64,000 nt of DNA from Plumapathes pennacea (taxonomy: Eukaryota; Cnidaria; Anthozoa; Antipatharia; Myriopathidae), in the NCBI GenBank assembly GCA_964036295.1, contig OZ038473.1, positions 10,511,501 through 10,575,500 of the forward strand, given 5' to 3'. Below are positions 46,380 through 57,072 of this stretch, in pieces. The number at the start of each line of letters is the position of its first letter. The stretch's first letter is position 1. The position numbers and the translations under genes were made by a program. The notes below the pieces were generated by a model that did no database searches, had not been told where the DNA came from, and worked only from the letters and a program-made list of their open reading frames with translations.

Positions 46380-48167
46380 TCAAAGCAGCGTTGCCGCTCA
46401 AAGCTCGCCCATACTTGTTGGTCGATAGGGTTCACATGGTTTTTGTTTAAAATTTTATTTTGCTTTTATAGTTAGTGAGACATTATTCATATAACAGAAT
46501 CTGCTCAAAATTGTGCAGAAAGCACTCTTTAGTTGAACCCAGAAATTTCCAAAGAAGAATCTTTTTGTACATTGAACACCTAGATTAGGTTCACTATGTT
46601 TCAACTGTTCCATTGGTGACAAATAATTGTGTTCAAAGCCAGGATTGCAGTCATGATGCTGTAAATAGTGCACTACAAAATAATATAAATCAAAATGATA
46701 ATACTGTTTGTGCAGTTAGTTGCTCAAGCAAGAAAGATTGTGATTCTTCAGCTGTTGAGGAATGAAAAGCTTATTTGAGAGATTATAAAAAAAAGCAAAG
46801 AATGGATCAACAATATCTTGCTAAAGATAAGCTAATGAGAATGCACATGAAACAGAAAAAGTATTCCCAAAGTAAAACAAAAAGAAGATAAAGCTAAGAA
46901 AATATACAGAGAAGCAAACCCAGATTATGTGAAAGAAAAAGAGAGACAGGCCAAAAAAAGAAAAAGGGAAAAGGACCCAGATTTTGTTAAAGAAAAAGAG
47001 ACAAGCCAAAAAAATACAAAGGCAAAAAAATCCACAATTAGTGAGACTAAAAGAAAAACAGACGAAGCAAAAACAAAGAGTAAACAAATTAAAAACCATT
47101 GAGGGTCTTATTAAGCAACTTCATGAAAATATTAAATGTGGACCTGAGTTATGTGTACTTGCTGTGATCAACTTTGGTACAAAGCTGGTGTGATTAGATG
47201 TCATGAACATTCATTCAACTCAGATCTTAATGCATCAGTCAAACTTTGTATCACTGGGGAAGAAAGTGTGAACAATTCTGAATGGATTTGTAGAACTTGT
47301 CATCAAAACATCAAAGCTGGTAAGATGCCAAGTTGTGCAAAGGCCAATAAAATGACATTCCCACATAAGCCACATAAAGCCTTAATTTTTATGTTTCGTA
47401 TTTGGCCGCTGCTTACACAGATAAACATATTTGCGAACCTTAATCTTGCTCTTATTTACAAGCTTTACGTGCCTCGTTAGACAGTGATTGGCACGGGTTT
47501 CATGCTTTTTACAACATTCGGCAAGAGCAGACGACTTGGGAACAAATTTACTTATGTAGCGACGTACCTTACGCCACACGTGTTTGCTCTTTCGCAAAAG
47601 CCTTCGAACTTTGCGTAATGGAATACGCGACGGTTCTCTCGCTCGCTTCCGATTAGTCTTACCCTTCCACGTAAAATGTTAACGCGACCGTCCGTCAAGC
47701 ATTTCACGTTCAGATGTTTCTACCGCAACACAATCCTTGCCATTCGATCTGGCGACGTGATAGCTTGTGTCAATCACAGCTGTAGAAGCACCCTCGTTTA
47801 ACGCCTGGTCTTTGTTTACAAAACAGCACAATGTCTGCGTTTCATAATCACAGCATTTCATTAATTTCAGTGTCGCTCAATCGCGGTATATTTTCGTAAT
47901 CACAGCACAATCCCTACATTCGTAGAAACACCCAGGCCTAATGGCCAAACAAACTTCGAATGCTTGACAACCATGACAAACAAGAACTCCACATGAAGCT
48001 TCGACGTCTTCTGTTTGAACGAACTGCGTAACACGACCATGCCCAAATTTGGAAACTGACAAGTTCCTTCTTTGGAAATTCCTTATTTGGAAGTCCATTG
48101 TTGACACAGAAGCCTGGAAGGACACCGTGACAACTTCAAGCTCGCCTTCACTTCGTGAGGCGAGCTT
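46380..48167. mobile_element. Helitron-like insertion relic, about 1.8 kb
   Basis: The spacer reads TCAATTTAAAAACCATTAGC at 6,134, but here about 1.79 kb lies between TCAATTTAA and AAAAACCATTAGC. The insert begins TCAAAGCAGC and ends with a strong hairpin at 48,138-48,167 (AAGCTCGCCT and AGGCGAGCTT). On the plus strand, 46,730-47,360 encodes a Helitron-type N-terminal region broken by stops and shifts. The terminal bases are not the canonical CTRR, so it may be a Helentron-type or truncated element. Confidence 0.65.
46730..47365 (+). pseudogene. Degenerate Helitron replication-protein N-terminus
   Basis: Reading in more than one frame gives a Lys-rich repeat region (QKKYSQSK, REANPDYVKEKERQAKKR, EKDPDFVKEKE), then a Cys-rich stretch with CTCCDQLWYK and WICRTCHQNIKAGKMPSCAK. 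Paired Cys motifs of the form CxxCxxxW and WICxTCH after a basic repeat are characteristic of the zinc-binding N-terminal part of animal Helitron Rep/helicase proteins. At least two stops or frameshifts interrupt it and no nuclease or helicase core follows. Confidence 0.6.
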
Positions 48168-48170
48168 AAA
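47390..48170 (-). pseudogene. Unrecognised Cys-containing gene fragment inside the insertion
   Basis: Three open stretches on the minus strand (48,182-47,877; 47,861-47,679; 47,597-47,382). The first includes a closely spaced Cys region (CHGCQAFEVCLAIRPGCF, then CRDCAVI) that could bind zinc. I do not recognise the product. Its strand is opposite to the Helitron-like remnant, so it may be a captured host gene fragment or a second, unrelated relic. Confidence 0.3.
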
Positions 48171-51100
48171 AACCATTAGCAAAGTAAATCCACTTTGTTG
48201 GTGTCATTGTGAAAGACAAGCTGTATGCCTTTTTAATATCTATTTGACTAAGGAGACACTTGATATTTGACAGACTGTGGCCGCCGTGTTTGTACTCACG
48301 AATAGTTAATTAGAGAAGTCAGAATGCTTTATTTAAACACGATATTTTATTAATGGTTATAGCTTGTGAGGTCGTGTAAACAGTTACTTATACTACCTAC
48401 AAGTATAATACTACATTATACTAGTTTTTAAGCTATAAGCAAAACCAGTCAATGAAAGCATTGACATAGAAAATGATTGTATATAAAGAAGGTAGTCGAA
48501 ACGGACGTGTCCGCAAATTAAAATCTTTAAAATATTAAATTTATGCTCAAGATCTTTACACCACGCGCAAACAATGGATTGATCGCTGTATATTCCATTA
48601 AAACTATCCTCTATATCGTAAATCGGAGAATCGGACGCCATGGTTATTACACGGGATGGAGTGCAATACTAATAGTAATGAGAGTTGATAGTAATAATAA
48701 AAATAGTAATGAGAGTTGATAGCCTAATCAGCTTTTATCTGAGCAAACTTAAATTTTCTCTCGTGAAAATTTGAAGGAGAAAATTGAAGTTGATCACTCT
48801 CAGGAGTTAACCTTTTCACTCCCAAGTTCAAAATGCAGATTCTCCCAACCTTATAATAGGAAAATGTATGAGTAATGTAGTGAGAATTGATAGTTTAACC
48901 AGCTATCATCTAAGCGAGGTATCAAAAGCCAAGTTCTCCTTACTATAATGTGTATTTTTGTTGAGAAACTGAAGGAGAAAATCGAAGTTGATCACTCTTG
49001 GGAGTGAAAAGGTTAAATGGTTAAACGTCACAGGTAGTTCAGGCGCAGTAAACGTACCACGCGTGTAGACAATTTACAAAACCCTGGTAAATGTAGTTCA
49101 GAACGAAAGAAAATTTATCGTAGTAAATGCCAATATACCATCTTGTAGGGCATGGTATAAGGCCAATTTGCTATCCTGTTCCGGACAAAATGGTGAAAAT
49201 AGACACCCTGTTCCAGACTAGAGGCGACTCCAAAATTCGGAAACGGCGTGCTTGAATAAACATGTGGCGTTGCGTGATTTAAAGCAACAGTTCAGAGCTG
49301 TTTTGCAGCGGCAGATTCGACTCTAAATCATCAAGGCTTCTGGCAGGAAGAAACGTCGACCTTGTTCCAGAGCCAGAGTGAGCGAAAAATATATCCAGTT
49401 CCAGAGTCGGAGAGGTAAAAAGTATACCCTGTTGAGCGGCACATCCTCGTATAGCCCATAGATGTGAGTCTCCCCCCCCCCCCTCCGTAGCTTTTTCGCG
49501 CCTTTTATGTGCGCCTGCGGATTCACAGCGGTTATCATGTATTGTATGGCACGTTACACGAAGTATCTTTTGAAGCCAAACGACAACAGCGTGGCGAAAC
49601 TTCCTGTAAATTCCTGTAAATTATCCATGATACTGTACGTCCTCATTGATTCTGGAAAATAGTACGTTTACGTGTTTTACATGATTTTTGCAGAAAGAAA
49701 CCAAAACAGCATGGTAGGTGCACGCACGCCAGACAAATTAATGCTAAAATGGCGGCCATATTGAAAGAAAGTTCTTTGAGCTAAAGACAACATGAACAGG
49801 CTACACTGCACTTCTGTTCATTGCTTACCGCGTAGTCACTTGGTATTACAGCTTCTTGAGACTTTCTATTCGCTGTGTACCGTGTAAGGCTACGTACACA
49901 CTTGGTATAGGGAGTTTAAGAAACCTAGGACGGCGACGGCAACGCGAGGAACCAAAAAATAGTGTCTGTGTTTTCCCTATGTCTTTGTAACTTTGCCTAT
50001 TCGTAGGTTGCTCAATTTGTTCCGTTTTTGCCGAGGTTCTATTGATTTCATCGTTTCCCACTAAGAAGAACGACTGCCGTTATTTTATCGAACTGTCGTC
50101 CACGTCCTGACAACGACGTAAAAAAGAAGCATTTGAAGTCGCACGCGAGAGCACGGCGACTCCGAGAACATGTCAATTTTAGATATTCACGTGCTTCTTT
50201 TGTCTTCTGTGATTAGTTTTATTGTTTCACCGACATCGCCGTCGTCCTCTCGCGTCCTGTATCATAAAGTCCCTAATTGAGCTTCTAGACTCGATCGGCC
50301 AATGGCCAAGAACAACGCCACACCTCAAGAACGGCACAATACCTTATTATCTACCTATTCAGGAAGGTTTAGAGGGGGTTTTGTATTTCTGGGAGGATTT
50401 CAGAAGAGCGCTTAATCATAAGTGACACCTTTCCGTGATCAACCGCCGTGACGGATTACGCAAAAATGACCTAACAGGCGGTGGGCTGCCTGTGGCATAT
50501 CCCATGTAGTTGACACTTTGCATTCACAGCATAGCTATCCATTTTTTTCCAACTGCTCTAAAAGGAGCTGTTCACCTATTCACTGGTAGATGTTTAAGGG
50601 AGAGGGGGATTGTGGACTCAATAATTACATTTTCCAGGGGGAGGGAGCGGGATGTGAAATTACTGATTACCCCTAATGTGGAAACTAATCTATTGAAAGA
50701 TTGAATTCAGGGAAAACTTGAGCTTAGCATGAAGTTAAATGTACCAATGAGGTCGTATTATATGTTGATTTAATTCTCACTGAAATACAGCATATGCTAT
50801 TTTATCGCCAAAATGGGCAAGGAGTTTGTATGAGAAGGCTCCCTGCTTATTAGGAATACCTTCGAGCAGGAAGACTCTAACAGGCTTGTAACACCCTGCC
50901 AGAAAGCTGCACATAAATACTCATTCACCATAAATATTTGCAAAGACCTCAACCTCAGGAAGATTTTGGACCCTTGCAAAGCACAATTTTCCTGTTCCCT
51001 TTCTGTTATTTGCTACTTGTCAGTTGTAGTTGTTGAAGTGATGAGATGATGTCTAAATCCCATTGCATAATTATGTGATGCATTTGATAGTACAAGTGAA

Positions 51101-52350
51101 CTGTTGTTTTTGAAATGTTAATTAAATGAATAAGTTGTTGTTAAAATGCTTGTGTCCAAATTCACATTACAACATTATAATGTGACATGCATTAGGCTGT
51201 ACAGATATTTTTGATGTTGCTGTTGTTGTTGAAAAGTTGCTGTCAGACGTATAAGTTGTTGTTGAAATGTTTGTGTCCAAATTCACATACAGCATAATGT
51301 GATACATTTAATAGGCAGTGCAAATATATATTTTTATTATTGTTGAAATGTTTGTGTCAAATTCAAATTAAATATGATGCATTCTAGGTAGTAAAAGTAC
51401 CTTGCCACTCTTTTGGTAAAAGCATGAAGCATTTACCACATGGATACAAAATCACATCCGGAGTGTATAAACAAAAATTTTCAGCTTGTTTCTTGTCTTC
51501 TGGTTTCTGTTTTACTGACATCACTGACGAACCCATTTTTCTCTTTAGACGTTCAATGATTGAAATCTATTGACAGAGCCGTTCCAAGGTTGGGATTCTG
51601 GAGCAAAATACCAGTAAGTTGAATGCAATTTTTTGTAATTTAATTGCAACAAACAGCGGCTTGGTGTGGTCAGTAGTCTTTGGGTCAAATCACGCATTCA
51701 CTGTGACGTTTGTAGGCGTGGTTCTACGATGGCAAAGCTACAGTTCGGAGAGCGTGATGACTTCTAGTTTTCATAAGACAAACCTGAAAAGGCGGGTCAT
51801 ATGTGTCAGTCCTGCACCAATAAAAAGTTGATATAGATATGATGAACGCTGAAGACAATGTTTACTAGCAAAATTTCAGGTAGAATTGAACAGATGAACT
51901 GACGCGGATGAGGGAATTTTGATATCTTTTGACTTTTTTTACGGACAATGATACGAAGTCGGCGAATTTTTTGCCTTTTTATCAAAATCTTTAGGACCAA
52001 ATGTTTTCGCTGACTCCGTATCAGTGTCCGTTATATACGAGACTTTTAACTACAAATATTAAAACATTCCGCAATTAATTTTCTCGACATGAAGTTCGCA
52101 AGGTGTATGTCTGCTGGATCAAAATGGCGACAGCTCAAAGTTCCGTACTGCAAGACCAATTTTTGATCGTCTTTTAGATATTCCGTTTGCTACTCACTTA
52201 GAATGTCCAATCCGAGTTGATAAAATTCTTGGTCAGTCTTCTGGCAAAAGCAAAACCCGATTGCGATCTGCTCACGCAAGCAAGTGGCGATGATGATGTT
52301 TTTCTTTTTCCTTCTTTCCTTCCTTTTTTTTTTAGTTTGTGCGCCTTTTA

Positions 52351-52998
52351 TTTACCCTTAAATCAATTACATGTTTATCTCTGATAGGCAAGAGGTCTCG
52401 TGAAGTGTTCCTAAGACACTTTTCTGGGAGGCCACTTGTTACGAGATTATATATATATACCTATATTACTTCATAAGGCTAGTATGGGTTTTAAGGTTAA
52501 GATGTAAAGACAGGTAAGGCTATACTTAGCTATATCAGTGTAATACGGGTAAGATATTGATGATAATTATAATGAACGACAGTAGTGCTAATAATAACGG
52601 TAATTCTCGCACAATTACGTACGAAAAACGCACTCTTAGCAACAACTGCGTAAGGTGTTATTGCGTTTTGCTAATTGCGATAATGTCAGTTGAGCTTCTT
52701 TGCGCTTCCGTGAAAATAAGAGGTAAACTGGTAAACTGTGCAGTTTTATGCTAGTGTTTCCTGAGGTCATGAGCGTATAAAACAGGAGACATTCGGAAAC
52801 ACAACCCTTTTTGAGTCTGATGTGTTTTCTTGCGTAAAAAAAGCGCAGTAACAGTAGCAGGCAATAACAAGTCTTTTAACTGTGCTCGGTAAAAAATGAG
52901 GAGTAGTCATAGCAGATAGACAGCAAGTTTCACAGTTGCTGTGAGTTGCGATAGAATTTTTTTTTTGAAAGATCAGCCGGTCAGTACATCTCAGTGCT
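52351..52998 (-). repeat. Class B receptor 3' flank, copy 4
   Basis: Same block as at 12,869-13,505, including GATAGGCAAGAGGTCTCGTG and CGCACTCTTAGCAACAACTG. It ends at the class B receptor stop codon at 52,999. Confidence 0.75.
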
Positions 52999-53207
52999 TC
53001 ACTGCTGAGGGTTTCGACAACATAATCGTCGAAGTTGTTTCATAACTTCAGTCCGGATTTGAGGCAGTCGCAAGGAGTAGACGAACGGGTTTAAACACGA
53101 ATTAAGTAGAAGAACTGTGTAGGTGAATTCCCTAATACACCGAGTGAGAGCAGTTTGTCCGATGGCTGAGGTGATGGAGACCGCGAACAAATATGGCAAG
53201 AAGCAGA
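52999..53207 (-). pseudogene. Class B GPCR cut by the virus-like element (TM6 end to tail remain)
   Basis: About 69 codons: FLPYLFAVSI, loop 3, TM7 with NPFVY and the tail LCCRNPQQ. Homology with the loci at 25,973 and 38,702 stops abruptly after GGCAAGAAGCAGA at 53,207. The loci without the element continue TAACGAAAAGTACGTAG, whereas here AAAAATGAGAAAGTG follows. The missing front part may lie beyond the far end of the element, outside the window. Within the remaining part the frame is intact. Confidence 0.88.
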
Positions 53208-53495
53208 AAAAATGAGAAAGTGTAGATTCTGGGACAACACCCCACCACCCCACCACCCCACCACCCCACATCACACTACCCCACCCCCTTTAACGATTAA
53301 GAAGGGTGTGATTAGGCTATTTTAATTTACCTCTCTTCCCTCTTCGTGCTAGCACAACAACCCACAAGCCACAAACAAGCGTTTTTCAAAACAACCCACA
53401 AGCCACAAACAACCCACAAGCGTTTTTCAAAAAAACCCACAAGCGTTTAAAAAATTGATTTTAAAGGCTTAAGGGCAGAGTTTTTAGTATAAGAC
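53208..53495. repeat. Left terminal region of the element, direct repeats
   Basis: Next to the junction is a G-poor tract with an 8-bp period (CCACCCCA, 53,238-53,287). Then AACCCACAAG occurs four times (53,359; 53,393; 53,411; 53,434), with AAGCGTTTTTCAAAA between copies. Terminal and subterminal repeats of this kind are expected at the ends of a linear element. Whether they form a terminal inverted repeat needs the missing right end. The promoter of the first gene should lie in the last 60 bases (GTATAAGAC at 53,488). Confidence 0.6.
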
Positions 53496-54044
53496 ATGAC
53501 CACATTGAACGAATTACGAAAAGGAATTGCTAAGGAGCTTGGCATTAAGGGCAGGTGGAAGATGAATAAGAAGCAATTAGAAGAAGCTATTTTGAGGGCG
53601 CAAGAAGGGGTTGAAAGTCCGAAAAAAGTGGATGATGTGAAACCAATACCTAAACCAAGAACGAAATTACCAGAAGGAGTTGAGCCTATTGCTAAGCCTA
53701 GAAATGTTAATCGTTGTCCACATAACAAAGTTAAATCTTATTGTAAGGAATGCGGTGGATCAAGATTTTGCGTTCATAATGAAAGGAAGTATTACTGTTT
53801 GAAATGTAAAGGAAAGGGAATTTGCAAACATGATAAGGTAAAATTTTATTGTAAAGTTTGTGGTGGAAATGGAATTTGTGAACACGATAAGATAAAATAT
53901 TATTGCGTAGATTGTGCAGGAAAGGAAATTTGTGAACACAATAGGAGAGAATATTATTGCAAAATTTGCAATGGAAAAGGAATTTGTTTGCATAACAAGA
54001 GAAAATATTCATGTTTAGAATGTAAAAATTACAACAAAGAATAA
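53496..54044 (+). CDS. Cys/His-repeat (zinc-ribbon-like) protein, 182 aa
   Basis: ATG start at 53,496. Residues 1-36 are a helical, charged segment (LNELRKGIAKELGIKGRW) resembling small SAP- or HeH-type nucleic-acid-binding motifs. A linker with PIPKPRT and PIAKPRN follows. From residue about 74 there are six tandem repeats of 18 residues with the pattern C-x-H-x6-[YF]-x-C-x2-C, for example CEHDKIKYYCVDC. Two Cys, one His and a further Cys per repeat suggest a row of small zinc sites. Repeats of this style are frequent in large DNA viruses and some protists; the function is unknown. As first gene of the rightward set it may be expressed early and bind nucleic acid; that is inference. Confidence 0.8.
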   Translation: MTTLNELRKGIAKELGIKGRWKMNKKQLEEAILRAQEGVESPKKVDDVKPIPKPRTKLPEGVEPIAKPRNVNRCPHNKVKSYCKECGGSRFCVHNERKYYCLKCKGKGICKHDKVKFYCKVCGGNGICEHDKIKYYCVDCAGKEICEHNRREYYCKICNGKGICLHNKRKYSCLECKNYNKE

Positions 54045-54086
54045 TTTTTTATTTACTTAAAGTTTTGTATTTATAAAGATATAGCT

Positions 54087-54716
54087 ATGAAAATACAAAA
54101 CTTGAAAACTGAAGATATAAGGTTTACTGATTTTGAGACCAAGAAGAACAAGAAGGGTGAAAAATTTCATGTTATGAAAATTTTTATTGAATCAACAAGA
54201 GGTAAAAGTAAGCCAATAATTTTGGAGAAAACTAAAGACGTATCAACACTTGGATTGAAACGAGTAGAAAAGGATGATGGAACATTAAGTCACTTTTACT
54301 TTCCATTAGTTTTTGGACCTGTATTTATGGACGAAGAATGGATTGAAAAATTTTACGAAATTTCAGATTTTATAAAAGAACATGTTGAAAACACAGAATT
54401 GATTAAGAAAATTAATAAGAAGGGTGGAATTAGTTTTGATAAATTTGATCTCATAAAGAATGAACCTGGTGAAGATCCAATAATGTTTTTAATAGTTGGG
54501 CACAATAAGGGAAAGGTTTTTAGTAGATTTTTTGGAAACAAGGGAAATGTTTTAAAACCAGAATTTATGATCGATGAACACTTTGACGTTGACGTAAAGA
54601 TTAAAATAGATTCGGTTTATGTTAATTCAACTCACGTGTATTTACAAGCGAGTTTAGTAGAAGCGATTGTTTCACCATTTTTAAGAATGGAGGGATACCC
54701 AGAAAGTGAAAATTGA
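54087..54716 (+). CDS. Unrecognised protein of the rightward gene set, 209 aa
   Basis: ATG at 54,087, 42 bp after the previous stop, with TATAAAGATATAG just upstream. The protein alternates short charged loops and beta-like stretches (HVMKIFIEST, PIMFLIVGHN, VDVKIKIDSVYVNSTHVYLQ) and has no transmembrane segment. Its size and beta-rich character would fit an OB-fold single-strand DNA-binding protein, but I see no diagnostic motif and do not assign it. It stops with TGA. Confidence 0.7.
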   Translation: MKIQNLKTEDIRFTDFETKKNKKGEKFHVMKIFIESTRGKSKPIILEKTKDVSTLGLKRVEKDDGTLSHFYFPLVFGPVFMDEEWIEKFYEISDFIKEHVENTELIKKINKKGGISFDKFDLIKNEPGEDPIMFLIVGHNKGKVFSRFFGNKGNVLKPEFMIDEHFDVDVKIKIDSVYVNSTHVYLQASLVEAIVSPFLRMEGYPESEN

Positions 54717-54782
54717 AATCGAAGATGAAAATTAAGCTGAAAATTGATTTTAAATAAAAATGGCTTAAGGAAATTTGATTAA

Positions 54783-55046
54783 ATGAGTAGAATGAGTGAA
54801 AATTTTGAGACTTTAGAATTTGAGGTTACTAAGAAAAGAGTTATTGAGGAGGTTAACGAGGCTTATTTTAATAATAAGGTTTTAGAAGATGATGATATAA
54901 TAAGAGATCTTATTGAAATTTTTGGCGTATTAGATTTTGATTTTCTTTATCGTGATGAAATGAGAGCAGAGAAGGTTTTTTCTAACATTATTGAATATTT
55001 AGACGACGAAATGATTGAGTGTTGTGAAACGTACTTTAAAGTATAG
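54783..55046 (+). CDS. Small acidic protein, 87 aa, unrecognised
   Basis: ATG at 54,783, 66 bp after the previous stop. Strongly acidic and predicted helical (EEVNEAYFNNKVLEDDDIIR, NIIEYLDDEMIECC). No transmembrane segment, no known motif. It is the last rightward gene before the dyad cluster. A regulatory or DNA-mimic role is conceivable but unsupported. Confidence 0.6.
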   Translation: MSRMSENFETLEFEVTKKRVIEEVNEAYFNNKVLEDDDIIRDLIEIFGVLDFDFLYRDEMRAEKVFSNIIEYLDDEMIECCETYFKV

Positions 55047-55356
55047 CGTAATTAAAGACTGAAGGTTTGCGTCGCGACTAACACTAAATAATTCATAGCA
55101 AAGTTGTTATGAATTAAGTTATAGTGACGCGTGACCTTAGAAAACTTGATAATTATTAAATGCCCTATGCATCGGGCACGTGGAACTTAAAGTGTTATAA
55201 GTAATCGAGTGTCCGACGCGTAGGACAGGTATAATTTAGAGAATATTAATTTTGAAAAAGCGAATCACTAATTTTTTAGGTACCCGACGCGTAGGGCACA
55301 ATGATTTTGTAAAATTAGGTTTTGATGAGACACGCGTGTCTCACCTAAATGAATAA
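55047..55356. promoter_or_regulatory. Convergent intergenic region with a cluster of 18-bp dyads
   Basis: Between the two convergent gene sets lie GTCGCGAC (55,071-55,078), a lone ACGCGT (55,127-55,132) and four 18-bp dyads: TGCCCTATGCATCGGGCA (55,161), TGTCCGACGCGTAGGACA (55,210), TACCCGACGCGTAGGGCA (55,281) and the perfect TGAGACACGCGTGTCTCA (55,326). All have a 6-bp palindromic core, ACGCGT in three and ATGCAT in one, with matching outer arms. Starts are 49, 71 and 45 bp apart. They could be binding sites for a dimeric protein (origin, partition or transcription switch) or stem-loop 3' ends of the convergent transcripts. Confidence 0.8.
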
Positions 55357-57072
55357 TTAACGAAACCACCACCAAAAAGCTCCTCCAACAACGACAGCGA
55401 TTGAAGCTAATTTATCCTCGTGAATTTTTGAGCTAGCAGAATTAGTAGAGGTAGTCGAGACAGTTGGAACGGCCGAAGGATTTAATTTTGTTTCGGTTAT
55501 AGTTTTACCTTGACTTTGGCTTTCGTGTTCAACATGATTTATACTATGAGATGAATCTTTTTTTGGGATCGTTTTATTCACCGAATCATTCGCTCCAAAT
55601 TTCATGTCTTCTGTGGCTTTTTGTAATTTGTTATTGTAACCTTCGACTCTTTCCTCGTTTATTATTAATTCAGAAGGAAGCAACCAAGTTCCCGGCGTGA
55701 TAGCGAAATCTAATTTCACTTTGGCATTTTGAACAGCCAGTTGATATCTCGAGATACTTTTTGAAATGTCTTCTTCAATCACGGCGCTTTCAAATAAAAT
55801 CAACATTTCTTGTTGCGCTTCTTGAACCCCTCCTCCATCTCCAACGATTGGATTTCTAACGTTCGCTTGTGCTCCCAAAACACAATAAACGAAAGCTTCG
55901 ATACTTCGATTCAATCTACCAAGACCCGCTTTTGTGATTCCTTTGCCTTTTCTCAAGGCGAACCATTCATGTTGTTTACCTTTATGAAAATCGTTTTGAA
56001 TGCGTTGAATTACCTTATTTGAAGATCCACCTTCATCCGAAAAGTGCAATCCTCCATTTGGCCATTTAGCATCTTTATTCGAAAACCAAGGGCTTGTTCT
56101 CGTGTTAGAATAATGTCCGTGAGCGTGATCATAAGCGTAAATATCACCTAATCCTCTGTTTGTCCCACGCGTCCATCGAAGGTCACTGTCAACGGAAATT
56201 CCAAACTCTTTACACAAAGTTTGATGTTTTCCTTTGTCGACAGGGTTATTTAACGCGTCAAAAGCATTGGTATTTGGTAAAGCGACACCCAACTCGTAAA
56301 GAATCCTTCTTATTGTGAAATACACGTGAAATTCAATTAAACTTTGAACTACCTTTCAGTAATTTTCATCAAGGCCAATACCGCATCCACAAGTAGCACA
56401 CCAAACGGCGAAACTTAGTTGTTGAGGCCAAAATTCAATGTTTGGCCCAGCTAACCATCTTTTAGCGTCTTTAGAATTTTTGAATGTCAAAGTTTCGTTT
56501 AAGAAAACGTCTTTCATTTTGGCAACAAAGGACTCTTCTGGCGTGACATAAATTTCTAAATCTGTTGGAACACTTTTAGCGCTTTGATTGAAAAGTGTTG
56601 GATGTAAAGTGTAAGTTTCACCCACCGGTAACAACAATAGCGTAAATGGAAATAATACTCTTCTTCCAAGGTCACTCTTTGCTTCTTCCGAAAGCGTTTC
56701 TGGGTTGATTAAAAACTCTCCATCTTTCCAAATGACTCTTGTGGCTCCTGGGCCATTTTTCGAGTCTTTCCACTCGATTGAGTATTTACCATCTCCATCA
56801 CCCTCATCAACAGCGATAAATTTATCTTCTTTTGCGTTTGGAAAATGTCTTTTGAATTTTTCCATGGCTGCTTTTCCCTTTTTAATAAGTTCTTCTTGTT
56901 TTTCCAAGTCCAAGTGAGATGGCACTTTTAGTGGACCATCGCCAGCAGCATTGTGAGCGAATCCTGGTCTATTATTTGTAATTCCAGTATATCCGCCGTG
57001 ATAAGTTCCATCATAACCATACGTGTCAAAAATACCCCTTTGATTGAAGAATGTTTTTCTACTGTTTAACAT
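55357..57072 (-). pseudogene. Large structural-type gene, 572 codons, interrupted by an in-frame UGA
   Basis: ATG at 57,072. The frame is open for 238 codons, meets TGA at 56,356-56,358, and continues in the same frame without another stop to TAA at 55,357. The first part has a Gly/Tyr-rich start (GIFDTYGYDGTYHGGYTGI), an acidic-aromatic middle and ends in a Cys-rich patch (FAVWCATCGCGIGL). The second part has LRWTRGTNRGLGDIYAYDHA, a helical region (RLNRSIEAFVYCVLGA), a Ser/Thr-rich stalk and a C-terminal hydrophobic anchor (LASIAVVVGGAFWWWF). This looks like one virion or membrane-anchored protein. The absence of frame loss on either side suggests a single recent nonsense change, or readthrough. 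Function unassigned. Confidence 0.7.

Larger units (their letters stand above)
45815..52350. repeat. Receptor 5' flank plus long spacer block, copy 4
   Basis: Same block as at 5,568, split in its first kilobase by the insertion at 46,380-48,167. It keeps one 81-bp unit (51,264) and gives the empty site that defines the Helitron ends in copy 3. It passes into the class B 3' flank near 52,350. Confidence 0.85.

Noticed and set aside
52557-52754. Conserved plus-strand frame MMIIIMND in four copies
   Set aside because: It lies in the class B receptor 3' flank and is repeated only with that block; copy 2 has lost its middle.
55161-55343. tRNA-like or rRNA-like structure in the dyad cluster
   Set aside because: The dyads are separate short palindromes with no cloverleaf spacing or conserved tRNA boxes.
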